This document shows positions 8,504-17,004 of a stretch of DNA of 64,000 nucleotides, one piece after another. This DNA is from Olsenella uli (GTDB taxonomy: Bacteria; Actinomycetota; Coriobacteriia; Coriobacteriales; Atopobiaceae). The stretch spans positions 123,405 to 187,404 of the forward strand of contig NZ_JACJKN010000003.1 of NCBI RefSeq assembly GCF_016900775.1, written 5' to 3'. Within the stretch, counting starts at the first letter, position 1, and each line of letters begins with the position of its first letter. A program made the translations under genes and the position numbers. The notes beneath the pieces were generated by a model. That model saw only the letters and a list, made by a program, of their open reading frames with translations, was not told where the DNA came from and searched no databases.

Positions 8504-8780
8504 GTCGCTCCCGTCGACCGTCCTTCTCGATGCTCGAGTTCCTACCCGTCCAATCCGGATGATAATCCGACCCCTGAGTGCGATGGGGGCGGAAAGGCCG
8601 CCGTCGCGCCTCGCGGCGCGAAAAGTCAAGCGACCTTACAGAAGGATTGCCCGCGCGGGGCCAACCCTGACGCAGCCCGAGGAACCCTGACCCACGGAAG
8701 ACCGGGACGAGAAGGGCGACTTACAGACGCGTTCAAGAATGAGGTGAGTTCTGTCATGGGACGCGACCAAAGGGGGACGC

Positions 8781-11700
8781 ATGGAACAGGGCACGGAGCA
8801 GAAGACGACGGGCGGGGTCTCCCGCCGCGGCTTCCTCAGGCTGGTAATGACCGCGGGACTGGGCCTCGTGGCGGCGGGGGCGGCCCAGCCGGGAATCGCC
8901 TGGGCCGACGAGACGGGCCTCTCGCGCGAGGGCGTGCGGGCGCGCTTTCTCATTGGCTCGGACCTGCACATCCAGAGCGGGGTCGGCGGGAGCGAGGGCC
9001 GCGACGCAGACAAGAAGCTGCAGTTCGCCTTTGACACCATTTACCAAATCGATCCGCAGCTCGATGCGTTCTGCCTCGTTGGAGACGTCACCGACAACGG
9101 GTCGGACGCACAGTACGAGCACCTCATGGCCCTCATCAACGACGGCGGCGCGCACAACGTGGGCTACGCCGACGGCACGGGCCACACCAAGATGATCCTC
9201 TGCCAGGGCAACCACGAGACCTACGACTGGGGCGTCACGCTCGCGCGCTCCGTCTTCGAGGACCGAACCGGGCAGGCGGCAAACAAGGTCGTGGACGTCA
9301 ACGGCGTGCGCGTCATCACGATGGGCCCCATGGGCGAAAGCGATGGCGACTACCGGCCCAACTACGACTGGTTCAAGCAGCAGCTCGAGGAGCAGGGCTG
9401 CGATGACGGCGTGCCGTTCCTCGTGCTGACCCACCACCAGATGAGCGGCTCCTCCTACACCTCGCCCGAGTGGCACGGCAACTTTGGCCAGGGCGAGGAC
9501 AACGACTTCGCCGAGCTGATGGGCCGCTACCCCAACCTCGTCCAGGTCTCGGGCCACAGCCACGCCACCCTTGAGGACGAGCGCTCCATCAGCCAGGACC
9601 TCGGCTTCACCGCCATCCAGGACTCCACCATCGGCGCCTACTACGAGAACGAGACCGGCAAGGTCGACCCCGACTCCGGCAACGGCGCCTCCGTGCCGCC
9701 CCAGACCGCGCCCGCCTACACCGAGGGCAAGAGCGTCCAGGAGGCCTCGCAGGCCGTCCTTCTCGACTTCATGGAGGACGACACCGTGCGCACCTACCGC
9801 ATCTCGCTCGTGCGCACCCGCACCGAGGGCGAGGGCGTCGTCTACCTGTACGAGCCGTGGGTCATCGACCCCAGCGACATGACCGCCTACACCACCGCGC
9901 GCGAGTCCACCGCCGCCCCCACCTGGCCCGCGGGCGCCGAGGTCACCGTCGACGAGGTCACCAACACCTCCGCCAAGGTGCACTTCCCCGCCGCCCAGCC
10001 CGGATCCGAGCGCGGCGATGACATGGTCCACGAGTACAAGCTCGTCGCCGAGGCCGAGGACGGCTCGACCGTCACCAAGCGCATCTTCGGCGACTACTTC
10101 CGCCCCGCCGCCTACGTCCGCAACTCCTGGGCCGTCGCCTTCAAGGGGCTCGTCGCCGACACCACCTACACCATGAGCGTCTACGCCCAGACCTCCTGGA
10201 ACAAGGAGGCGGGCTCCGAGGGCTCCGGCACCTGGGCCGGCAGCACCGAGCCGGCGCCCAACTCCACCTCCCCGGCCATCGTCTCGGCAGCCTTCACCAC
10301 CGGCTCCGCGCCCGTGACCCCGCGCGCGATCCTCGACATCGACTACCGCGAGGGCGTGACCGAGGACGCCATGGGCCACACGCCCAACCGCGAGCAGGGC
10401 ATGGGGCTTGTGGAGGACGACGAGATCGGCTTCCAGGCGCTCGAGGCCAACGGCTCCACCGGCTGGGGCTATCGCCTCTCCGCCGCCGACTACGAGCAGT
10501 TCGTCGGCGCCTCCACGCACGAGTGCTACTTCAGGCTCGTCGACAACCAGGCCGACCAGTGCCTCTTCTCCAACCAGCAGTCGGCCGGCGCGGGCTTTGA
10601 GGTGGAGAACGGCAAGATCGAGTTCTGGTACAACAACGAGCAGGCCAGGCGCATCCTCGGCGCCCCCGTCAACACCGGCGAGTGGGTGCACGCCGTTGCC
10701 ACCTATGACGGCGCGAACGTCACCCTCTACGTCAACGGCGAGCAGGCCGACCAGGCAAGCGCCGGCAGGATGAGCGTGCCGAGCCCCGACCGCTACTACG
10801 TCTGCTCCGACGTGAGCACCTCCAACATGCCGGAGATCTGCGCCAAGGCCGGCACCCGCGTCGCCTTCGCGCGCCTCTTCCCCTATGCCATGACGGCGGA
10901 GCAGGTCAAGACCGCCTACGCCGCGCGCCTGCTCCCACCCGCGCCGGAGAAGCTCCTCGACCTCGACTTTGCCGCCGTCGAGAGCGCGGACGGCATCGCC
11001 GACGCCGCCGGGCACGAGGCCGTCCACCCCGAGCTCTTCGAGGCGGCCGTCATCTCCTACGACGAGACCCTGGGCCAGAACGTCTTCGAGTGCGACGGAA
11101 AAAGCGCCTTCGGCTTTGCGTTTAGCGAGGACGACTACACCTACCTCGGCAACGAGCACGCCCTCGAGTGCGTCTTCATGGCGCATGACCTCGACGCCGA
11201 CCAGTGCTTCATCTCCAACCAGCAGAGCTCCGGCGACGGCCTGGAGATCGCCGGCAACGGCGACACGCACGGCAAGATGGCCTTCTGGTTCAACTCCAAC
11301 GGCTCCGGCACGCCCAAGCCGGCCGGCGCGGTGAGCGCCGACGTCTGGCACCACGCCCTCGGCGTCTATGCCTGCGGCAGGGTCCGCATGTACGTCGATG
11401 GCAGGCTCTGCGAGGAGCTCGACGCCAGAGGCGGCCTCAAGGTTCCGCCGGAGGGCTGCCGGAACTACTACGTCGGCGCCGACGTCTACAGCGACGGCGG
11501 GGCGCAGTTCTTTGCCCAGCCCGGCTCCAAGATCGCCCGCGCGGCCATCCTCTCCAAGGCTCCGTCCGAGGACGAGGTCAGGACGCTTGCCGCCGGCTTC
11601 CCCATCGACCCCAGCGCCGAGCCCGACACCGTCACGGTGAGCTTCGCGTGGGCGGGGAACGTCGCCCCCGCGGAGATCGCGCTTCCCGAGGGCATGACCG

Positions 11701-12353
11701 TGGAGAGGGGCTCTTCCGTGAGCCTTCCCGCCTCCCCCGCCAAGGGCGAGACCGTCAAGGGCGAGAAGGACGGCGTCGCCGGCACCTGGACCTTCGGCGG
11801 ATGGGACCACGAGGACGGCTTCCTCGCGGAGGGCAACGTCATCGTGAGCGGCACCTGGGCCTTTGTCGCCGACGAGGTCATCCCAGCGGTCGACAAGACC
11901 GAGCTCCAGAACAAGGTGGACGAGGCCGCCTCGCTCAGCCAGGGCGACTACACCGCCAGCTCCTGGGCCGCCTTCGCCGCCGCCCTCTCGCAGGCCAACG
12001 CGGTTCTCGCCGACCAGGGCGCGAGCGAGAAGGACGTCTCCGACGCGCTCGCCGCACTCGACGCCGCCCGCAACGCGCTCGTGAGGAACTCTGGCACCGG
12101 CACCGGCTCTGGCACCGGCAGCGGCACCGGCTCTGGCGCGGGCGCCGGCTCAGACGGGGAATCCGACAACGAGCCGAGCTCCGGCTCTGCCGTCCCCGAC
12201 ACCGGCGACGCCACGTCGATGATCGGCTCCGTGGTGGGCGCGCTCGGCGGCCTCTCCCTCGGCGGCGCCGGCATCCTCTCGGGCATCAGCCGTCGCCATG
12301 CCAGCGACGACGTGATCATCTACGACGAGGACGACGCCGACCTCGTCGACTAG
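8781..12353 (+). CDS. Tat-exported, wall-anchored metallophosphoesterase with two LamG domains
   Basis: A 1190-residue exoprotein. A twin-arginine signal (SRRGFLRL, RR at 15-16) leads to a calcineurin-like phosphoesterase at about 45-330, with metal motifs GSDLHIQS, LVGDVTDNG, QGNHETYD, LTHHQ and SGHSHAT. Then come a fibronectin-like stretch (about 375-490), two LamG/concanavalin domains (about 520-700 and 725-915, each with DQC-FSNQQS), a beta-rich repeat ending FGGWDHEDGF, a FIVAR helix bundle (about 1030-1095) and a Gly-Ser-Thr linker. It ends in a VPDTGD sortase-like motif near 1138, a membrane helix, RR, and an unusually acidic tail. AAGGGGG precedes ATG 8781. Likely extracellular phosphate scavenging; substrate unknown. 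Confidence 0.9.
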   Translation: MEQGTEQKTTGGVSRRGFLRLVMTAGLGLVAAGAAQPGIAWADETGLSREGVRARFLIGSDLHIQSGVGGSEGRDADKKLQFAFDTIYQIDPQLDAFCLVGDVTDNGSDAQYEHLMALINDGGAHNVGYADGTGHTKMILCQGNHETYDWGVTLARSVFEDRTGQAANKVVDVNGVRVITMGPMGESDGDYRPNYDWFKQQLEEQGCDDGVPFLVLTHHQMSGSSYTSPEWHGNFGQGEDNDFAELMGRYPNLVQVSGHSHATLEDERSISQDLGFTAIQDSTIGAYYENETGKVDPDSGNGASVPPQTAPAYTEGKSVQEASQAVLLDFMEDDTVRTYRISLVRTRTEGEGVVYLYEPWVIDPSDMTAYTTARESTAAPTWPAGAEVTVDEVTNTSAKVHFPAAQPGSERGDDMVHEYKLVAEAEDGSTVTKRIFGDYFRPAAYVRNSWAVAFKGLVADTTYTMSVYAQTSWNKEAGSEGSGTWAGSTEPAPNSTSPAIVSAAFTTGSAPVTPRAILDIDYREGVTEDAMGHTPNREQGMGLVEDDEIGFQALEANGSTGWGYRLSAADYEQFVGASTHECYFRLVDNQADQCLFSNQQSAGAGFEVENGKIEFWYNNEQARRILGAPVNTGEWVHAVATYDGANVTLYVNGEQADQASAGRMSVPSPDRYYVCSDVSTSNMPEICAKAGTRVAFARLFPYAMTAEQVKTAYAARLLPPAPEKLLDLDFAAVESADGIADAAGHEAVHPELFEAAVISYDETLGQNVFECDGKSAFGFAFSEDDYTYLGNEHALECVFMAHDLDADQCFISNQQSSGDGLEIAGNGDTHGKMAFWFNSNGSGTPKPAGAVSADVWHHALGVYACGRVRMYVDGRLCEELDARGGLKVPPEGCRNYYVGADVYSDGGAQFFAQPGSKIARAAILSKAPSEDEVRTLAAGFPIDPSAEPDTVTVSFAWAGNVAPAEIALPEGMTVERGSSVSLPASPAKGETVKGEKDGVAGTWTFGGWDHEDGFLAEGNVIVSGTWAFVADEVIPAVDKTELQNKVDEAASLSQGDYTASSWAAFAAALSQANAVLADQGASEKDVSDALAALDAARNALVRNSGTGTGSGTGSGTGSGAGAGSDGESDNEPSSGSAVPDTGDATSMIGSVVGALGGLSLGGAGILSGISRRHASDDVIIYDEDDADLVD

Positions 12354-12411
12354 CGTGACGCAGGGGCGGGGCGACGGCCCCGCCCCCCCACGCATCACTC
12401 CCCAGATTCAC

Positions 12412-12477
12412 CGAGACAGAGAATCCGGACAGAATCGACCTCCTAGGAGGCGATTTCTGTCCGGATTCTCTGTCTCG
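12412..12477. repeat. Near-perfect palindrome, family C related
   Basis: Arms of 26-27 bases (12412-12437, 12451-12477) differ by one inserted base and enclose a CCTCCTAGGAGG palindromic loop. It lies between the convergent phosphoesterase and TM198-like genes. A second GC hairpin (GGGGCGGGG/CCCCGCCCC) occurs just before, at about 12364-12388. Probable terminator region. Confidence 0.65.
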
Positions 12478-12536
12478 CTAGTGCTGGGGTACGGCGGGGA
12501 CGAGGCAGCGACGGCTTTCCCGCCCCGCCTCGCTCG

Positions 12537-13145
12537 CTACTCCGTGCGCGTCTGGACGATCGAGCCCACGATGGTGAGCGCGATGGTGCCCACGAGAATG
12601 GGGGTCGCATAGGCCGCGGCGAAGTCCCCGCCAACGAAGGCCGTGAGGGAGTCGAAGGTCGCGAGCGCGTCGCCGGGCACCGCGCACGCGGCGAGCTGCC
12701 CGAAGGCCAGCACAGTGGCGAGCACGTTGGACACGAGGAAGGACGAGCCCGCCCAGGCGGTGCCGAAGCGCACGGCAGCATCGGCCCAGTGCACGGCCGC
12801 AAGACCGAGCAGGACGCCCGCCACGACCATGATGATGCCGAGGTAGTCGGTCGCCTCCTGGGGCAGCAGCATGGTGACGATGAAGCCGAGCGCCGCGCCG
12901 GCCAGCAGACCGACGATGAAGACGCCCGCCTTGTAGGCGTACTTGGAGAGCAGCGCGGCCACCACGCCGAGCACCGCGCCGATCGCGAGCGACACGGGCG
13001 AGGCGTCCGTGGAGCCCAGCGCCACGTTGAAGACGCCGATGAACACGAGCATGCCGAGCAGCACGTAGAAGAGCCTCTTGCCGAAGAAGCACGCCGCGGC
13101 GCCGGCGGCGATGTTGACGAGCAGATAGAGAATGACGAACTCCAT
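12537..13145 (-). CDS. TM198/DUF4203-like membrane protein
   Basis: A 202-residue polytopic protein with seven hydrophobic segments. The GKRLFYVLLGMLVFIGVFN segment early in the protein, followed by further glycine-rich helices (AGVFIVGLLAGAALGFIVTML), resembles the TMEM198/TM7S3-like domain (DUF4203). No function is established for bacterial members. Start ATG 13145 is preceded by GGAGGGG; an upstream in-frame ATG at 13196 would add a non-family extension. Confidence 0.7.
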   Translation of the reverse strand: MEFVILYLLVNIAAGAAACFFGKRLFYVLLGMLVFIGVFNVALGSTDASPVSLAIGAVLGVVAALLSKYAYKAGVFIVGLLAGAALGFIVTMLLPQEATDYLGIIMVVAGVLLGLAAVHWADAAVRFGTAWAGSSFLVSNVLATVLAFGQLAACAVPGDALATFDSLTAFVGGDFAAAYATPILVGTIALTIVGSIVQTRTE

Positions 13146-13228
13146 GCGTTTCCCCTCCGCGAGAAGGACGGTCACGGGCGAAAAACAGAACTTCAAATTA
13201 TAGCCGGCATAGAGAGGCGCCCCTCAAC

Positions 13229-13273
13229 GCCCGCTTGACCCGCCCTCGTCAGGGAAGGTCTCGTCAAGCGGGC
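13229..13273. repeat. Stem-loop with 11-bp perfect arms
   Basis: GCCCGCTTGAC (13229-13239) pairs exactly with GTCAAGCGGGC (13263-13273) across 23 bases, directly downstream of the minus-strand membrane gene ending at 13295. A transcription end or RNA-stabilising hairpin is likely. Confidence 0.5.
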
Positions 13274-13294
13274 CGCCGACGCAACGCCCGGCGG

Positions 13295-13780
13295 CTACTC
13301 CGCGCGCTCGTCCGGAAGGTGCCTGGAGAGCGGCCCGCGCTTGGAGGCGTCTGCCGGCGCGAGGCCCAGCGCGTACAGGAACCCGAAGAACATGACCATG
13401 ATCGGCGCCACCATCGTGACGTAGACGATCACGACCGTGGGGATCATGAGCGTCCCCGCGGTGTCCGGCGCAAGCGCAGGCACCCCGGCGAGCAGCACGA
13501 ACGCGAGGGCGAGCAGCGCCAGCACGAGGCAGACCGTCCGGGCGACGCCCCCCATCCTGATGCGCTTGAACCACACGAGCAGAAGGCCGATGAGCACGCC
13601 AATCGCATAGAGCAGCAGCGGCGAGGCGAGCACGACCCCCAGCTGCACGAGCACGGAGTCACCGATAGCAGCGGAGACGACCTCGAAGTCGGTCATGTGA
13701 TACCACGCGAGAAACGCTATGCCCAGCGCCGCCACGATGACCCAGGCGACAAAGTTACCAATGAACGTAGACTTCTTCAC
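13295..13780 (-). CDS. Hypothetical four-helix membrane protein
   Basis: A 161-residue protein with four hydrophobic helices (about 6-25, 45-70, 82-103, 110-135) and a polar C terminus (LAPADASKRGPLSRHLPDERAE). I do not recognise a family. The GTG start at 13780 is favoured because GGAGG lies five bases upstream; the frame is open a further 16 codons. Same strand as the TM198-like gene, about 150 bases upstream of it, so the two may be co-transcribed. A TATAAT hexamer on the minus strand lies at 13849-13854. Confidence 0.65.
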   Translation of the reverse strand: MKKSTFIGNFVAWVIVAALGIAFLAWYHMTDFEVVSAAIGDSVLVQLGVVLASPLLLYAIGVLIGLLLVWFKRIRMGGVARTVCLVLALLALAFVLLAGVPALAPDTAGTLMIPTVVIVYVTMVAPIMVMFFGFLYALGLAPADASKRGPLSRHLPDERAE

Positions 13781-13930
13781 GACGTCCTCCCTCGACGCGC
13801 GTCGGGCTATGCTGTCCCCACGGCGCAACGACAGCGTGCAACGTGAGCATTATACCCGCGGCGCATGAGACCGGTCGTCAAGCTGCGGCACGAGCCATCT
13901 CAGGTCGACCAGCGCTGAGCGCGCGGCTCG

Positions 13931-15334
13931 CTAGACCAGGGAGCAGGCCTGGCTGCGCCGCAGAGCCTCCCTTGGCGATCCATCCTCGTTGTAGAACTGC
14001 GGCAGATAGTCCCTGTGCGCCTCGCAGAGCTCATCAAAGACCTCGTTGGCAACCGCGTCGGAGTCGCAGAGCTTGTTGGCGACCAGGGCCGCCACGGCAA
14101 CGTCCTTGCTTCCGGTCACTGCGGCCTCGGCGACCATGCGCTCGAAGCTCTTGATCATCTGAATCGTGCCATTGATGGCCGGAGAGAGCTCTCCCACTGC
14201 GATGGGTTTGGGACCGTCACCGGTGATGACGCACGCGCACTCCACGGCGCTCTCGTAGGGCAGGCTCGTGACGGCACCCCTGTTCTGGACGTCGACGTAC
14301 TGGATGTCGCCGCGGTCGTTCACGATGGAGTCGATCACGGAGCAGGCCGCGTCGGAGTAGTGGGCGCCGCCGCGCTCCTCGAGCTGCCTGGGCTTGACGT
14401 GCAGCTCGGCGTCCTTGTAGAGCTCGAAGAGCTCGGCTTCGACCTGCTTTACCACCTCGGCGCGCACGCCATGGGCCTGATAGTCCTTCTCGAGCTGCTC
14501 GAGCTCCTCGCGCGTGGAGAAGTAGTAGTTGAGGTAGCTCACCGGAATGGCGCGTAGGCCGCGGATGAGGCGCTTGGACCATGGGATAGCCATGATGTTC
14601 TTCATGGTGCCCAGCTCCTCAACCGGCAGCTCGCAGTAGCGCTCGAGCACCTCCTCGAAGTGGCTCCTCCCGTCGATGAAGACGTCGGTCACGAAGAAGT
14701 GGTGGTTGAGGCCGGAGAGCTCCATGCGCACGCGACCGGGGTCGACGTCCATCCACCTGGCGATGCCGAAGCGCATGGATATCGGGCAGTTGCACAGGCC
14801 GATAATCCTTCTCCAGCTGGTGTAGCGCAGCACCGCCTCGGTCACGATGCCCACCGGGTTGGTGAAGTTGACGAGCCAGGCGTCGGGGCAGAGCTCCTCC
14901 ATGTCGCGGATGATGTCGAAGATCACCGGGATGGTGCGCAGGGCCTTGAACATGCCCGCAGCGCCGTTGGTCTCCTGGCCGATGAGGCCGTGCTTGAGGG
15001 CGATGCGCTCGTCCTTGATGCGCGCGTCGAGCTGTCCCACCCTGAACTGCGTGGTCACGAAGTCTGCGCCGACAAGCGCCTCGCGACGGTCAAGCGTGAG
15101 GTGGACCTCCATGGGCAGGCCCGCCGCCTCGACCATGCGCTGGGCGAGCCCTCCCACAATCTCGAGCTTCTCGCGCCCCTCCTCCACGTCGACGAGCCAC
15201 AGCTCGCGCACCGGGCAGGAGTCGTAGCGCTTGATGAAGCCCTCGACGAGCTCGGGAGTGTAGCTCGAGCCTCCTCCGATGGTGGCGATCTTGATCGGGC
15301 GGCTTCCCTGTGCGCTCTCGTTCTTCTTGGCCAT
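13931..15334 (-). CDS. Glycoside hydrolase family 4, 6-phospho-beta-glucosidase type
   Basis: A 467-residue NAD- and Mn-dependent GH4 enzyme that hydrolyses phosphorylated disaccharides after PTS uptake. The Rossmann start is KIATIGGGSSYTPELVEG. FVTTQFRVGQLDAR, NGAAGMFKALRTIP, NFTNPVG, GLCNCPI (metal-binding Cys) and SGLNHHFF are family hallmarks and fit the phospho-beta-glucosidase branch. It belongs to the beta-glucoside operon, last after GH1, EIIC and EIIB, but is now cut off from EIIB by an IS481 copy and a hairpin at 15371-15402, so expression may depend on a new promoter. GAAGGGAG precedes ATG 15334. Confidence 0.93.
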   Translation of the reverse strand: MAKKNESAQGSRPIKIATIGGGSSYTPELVEGFIKRYDSCPVRELWLVDVEEGREKLEIVGGLAQRMVEAAGLPMEVHLTLDRREALVGADFVTTQFRVGQLDARIKDERIALKHGLIGQETNGAAGMFKALRTIPVIFDIIRDMEELCPDAWLVNFTNPVGIVTEAVLRYTSWRRIIGLCNCPISMRFGIARWMDVDPGRVRMELSGLNHHFFVTDVFIDGRSHFEEVLERYCELPVEELGTMKNIMAIPWSKRLIRGLRAIPVSYLNYYFSTREELEQLEKDYQAHGVRAEVVKQVEAELFELYKDAELHVKPRQLEERGGAHYSDAACSVIDSIVNDRGDIQYVDVQNRGAVTSLPYESAVECACVITGDGPKPIAVGELSPAINGTIQMIKSFERMVAEAAVTGSKDVAVAALVANKLCDSDAVANEVFDELCEAHRDYLPQFYNEDGSPREALRRSQACSLV

Positions 15335-15370
15335 GCCTGGCTCCCTTCTGTCTGAAACGCTCCCCTTCTC

Positions 15371-15402
15371 AAAAGGGCGCTACCGTCTCCGGCAGCGCCC
15401 TT
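15371..15402 (-). terminator. Hairpin with short U-run between EIIB/IS481 and GH4 gene
   Basis: On the minus strand AAGGGCGCT-G-CCG and CGG-T-AGCGCCCTT pair around GAGA and are followed by TTTT. It may reduce read-through from the PTS genes into the GH4 gene, or mark a processing site within the original operon. Confidence 0.5.
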
Positions 15403-15452
15403 CAAAACACGATGTGCATGCGATTGTGCGTCTGTGGCGCAACCTAGCTAGG

Positions 15453-16525
15453 TGTCCAGCGCCAAGACGTTGTTTACATCCAAGTGGTGACAAATAGGGA
15501 TGGCTCCCGCATGCTGTGAGTTGTCTAGGCTTGCAGCGAAGGGGGCCCTCCCATGTCCCAACATCCTAACGCAAGGCTCACCCCGAGGGGCCGTGAGACG
15601 CTCGTCTCCCGCATAGAGGCCGGCGCCGGCGTCGCCGAGGCCGCCCGCCAGATGGGCGTGAGCCGCCAGACCGCCAGCAAGTGGCTCGCCAGGGCCCGGC
15701 GGGGCGAGCCGATGTCCGACCGGCCGAGCAGGCCGCGCAGGCTCGCCAGGCTCACGCCGCCCGAGACCGAGGCCCGCGTCCGCGATGCGCGCTCGTCCAT
15801 GCTGCTCGCGCCCCTCGCGCTCGCGGCCTCCACGGGCGTGCCGGCCCGCACCTGCGCCAGGATCGTGGCGCGCTCGGGGCTGCCGAGGCTCGCCGACGTC
15901 GACCGCGTCACCGGGGAGGTCCGGCGCCGCGGGCCCGTCACCCCGGTCCGCCACGGGCGGGAGCGCCCGGGCGAGCTCGTCCACGTCGACGTGAAGAAGG
16001 TGGCGAGGATACCGGACGGCGGTGGGTGGAGGGCGCGGGGCGCCTCCGTCCTCGCGCGCCCCGACTCCGGGGCGGGATACGCCTGCCCGCGCGTCGCCGT
16101 CGACGACCTCTCCCGCGTGGCCTACGCCGGGCTCCTCCCCGACGAGCGCAAGGGCACGTGCTCGGCGTTCATGGCCCGGTGCCTGGCCTTCTTCGCCGGG
16201 CTCGGCGCAGCGGTCGAGCGCGTCATGACCGACAACGGCCCCGGCTACCGGAGCCTCGAGTTCAACGCCCTGCTCGCCGCCGAGGGCGTACGCCACATAT
16301 ACACCAGGCCATACGGCCCGTGGCAGAACGGCAAGGTAGAGCGCATGAACCGCACGCTGGCGCAGGAGTGGCAGTACGGGAGGGCGTGGGAGAGCGAGGC
16401 GGGCAGGGCCGAGGCCCTGCCCGCCTTCATCGAGCACTACAATTGGGGACGTCCGCACAGCGCGTGCGGGGGTCAGCCGCCAATGTCGCGCGTCGCCGGC
16501 GTAAACAACCTATTGGCACACAACA
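15453..16525. mobile_element. IS481-family insertion sequence, complete
   Basis: About 1073 bp bounded by imperfect 25-bp terminal inverted repeats. The left begins TGTCCAGCGCC...GTTGTTTAC; the right, read inward on the minus strand, begins TGTTGTGTGCC...GTTGTTTAC; 19 of 25 match. Flanks are GCTAGG (15447-15452) and GCTAGC (16526-16531), a target duplication with one changed base that fits the NCTAGN target known for IS481. It carries one transposase. The insertion point is exactly the stop codon region of the PTS EIIB gene. Confidence 0.88.
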
Positions 16526-16530
16526 GCTAG
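15553..16530 (+). CDS. IS481-family transposase
   Basis: A 325-residue DDE transposase. An N-terminal helix-turn-helix (VAEAARQMGVSRQTASKWLARAR) precedes a retroviral-integrase core: first Asp in ELVHVDVKK, second in MTDNGPGYRS, and Glu in GKVERMNRTL, with the following YNWGRPHSACGGQPP typical of IS481. The TAG stop (16528-16530) lies outside the terminal repeat and is supplied by the CTAG of the target duplication. The gene looks intact. Confidence 0.93.
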   Translation: MSQHPNARLTPRGRETLVSRIEAGAGVAEAARQMGVSRQTASKWLARARRGEPMSDRPSRPRRLARLTPPETEARVRDARSSMLLAPLALAASTGVPARTCARIVARSGLPRLADVDRVTGEVRRRGPVTPVRHGRERPGELVHVDVKKVARIPDGGGWRARGASVLARPDSGAGYACPRVAVDDLSRVAYAGLLPDERKGTCSAFMARCLAFFAGLGAAVERVMTDNGPGYRSLEFNALLAAEGVRHIYTRPYGPWQNGKVERMNRTLAQEWQYGRAWESEAGRAEALPAFIEHYNWGRPHSACGGQPPMSRVAGVNNLLAHNS

Positions 16531-16825
16531 CCGAGAAGGGCGGCACGTCGTCGAGGATCTTCGGAGCGTTCATGCGCCCGTAGTCGACCATCGGGATGAC
16601 GGTGACAGGGCAGCAGCCGGCGGCGGCCTTCTCGAAGTCACCCTTGGCATAGCCAATCTGGGGCCCAAGGAGGATAACGTTGGCCTCGCCGATGTGATCC
16701 ATGGCCTCGTTCATGGGACGGGCCACGATGGTCACGTCCATGCCGCGGTCGGCAGCCTCCTTCTGCATCTTCTGCACGAGCAGGCTCGTGGACATTCCGG
16801 CGTTGCAGCACAGCATGATGTTCAT
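16427..16825 (-). CDS. PTS lactose/cellobiose EIIB component, C-terminally extended by IS481
   Basis: Residues 1-100 are a complete EIIB of the lactose/cellobiose class, with the phosphorylated Cys in MLCCNAGMSTSLLV (Cys7) and GPQIGYAKGDF near residue 55. It accepts phosphate from EIIA and passes it to sugar at EIIC. At codon 100/101 the reading frame runs into IS481. The reconstructed empty site reads AGC TAG, so the native stop was lost and 32 IS-encoded residues are now added. The fold itself is untouched, so activity may persist. No EIIA gene is in the window. Confidence 0.88.
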   Translation of the reverse strand: MNIMLCCNAGMSTSLLVQKMQKEAADRGMDVTIVARPMNEAMDHIGEANVILLGPQIGYAKGDFEKAAAGCCPVTVIPMVDYGRMNAPKILDDVPPFSASCCVPIGCLRRRRATLAADPRTRCADVPNCSAR

Positions 16826-16883
16826 GGTTCTTCTCGCTTTCTGCCGCGTCTTGCGGCTCCGTTGCCCCCGCGTCTCCCGGAGG

Positions 16884-16909
16884 CTGGGCCCGCCCGCAGG
16901 CGGGCCCAG
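16884..16909. repeat. Perfect 11-bp hairpin between EIIC and EIIB genes
   Basis: CTGGGCCCGCC and GGCGGGCCCAG flank a CGCA loop in the 179-base gap separating EIIC from EIIB. No U-tract follows on the minus strand. It may set relative expression by mRNA processing or stability. Confidence 0.5.
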
Positions 16910-17004
16910 AACGTTCCTTCAGCTACAAGCTATCCTCAGCGGGCCCTCTTCGGGACAACCTATCTCAATCGGTCGGCAGCTTGCCGACCAGCCGCTTCCG
17001 GGCC

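Noticed and set aside
8754..11810. Very long open frame antisense to the metallophosphoesterase gene
   Set aside because: It is a GC-rich shadow frame; its translation is repetitive Val/Gly/Ala/Arg with no domain, while the plus strand encodes recognisable domains.
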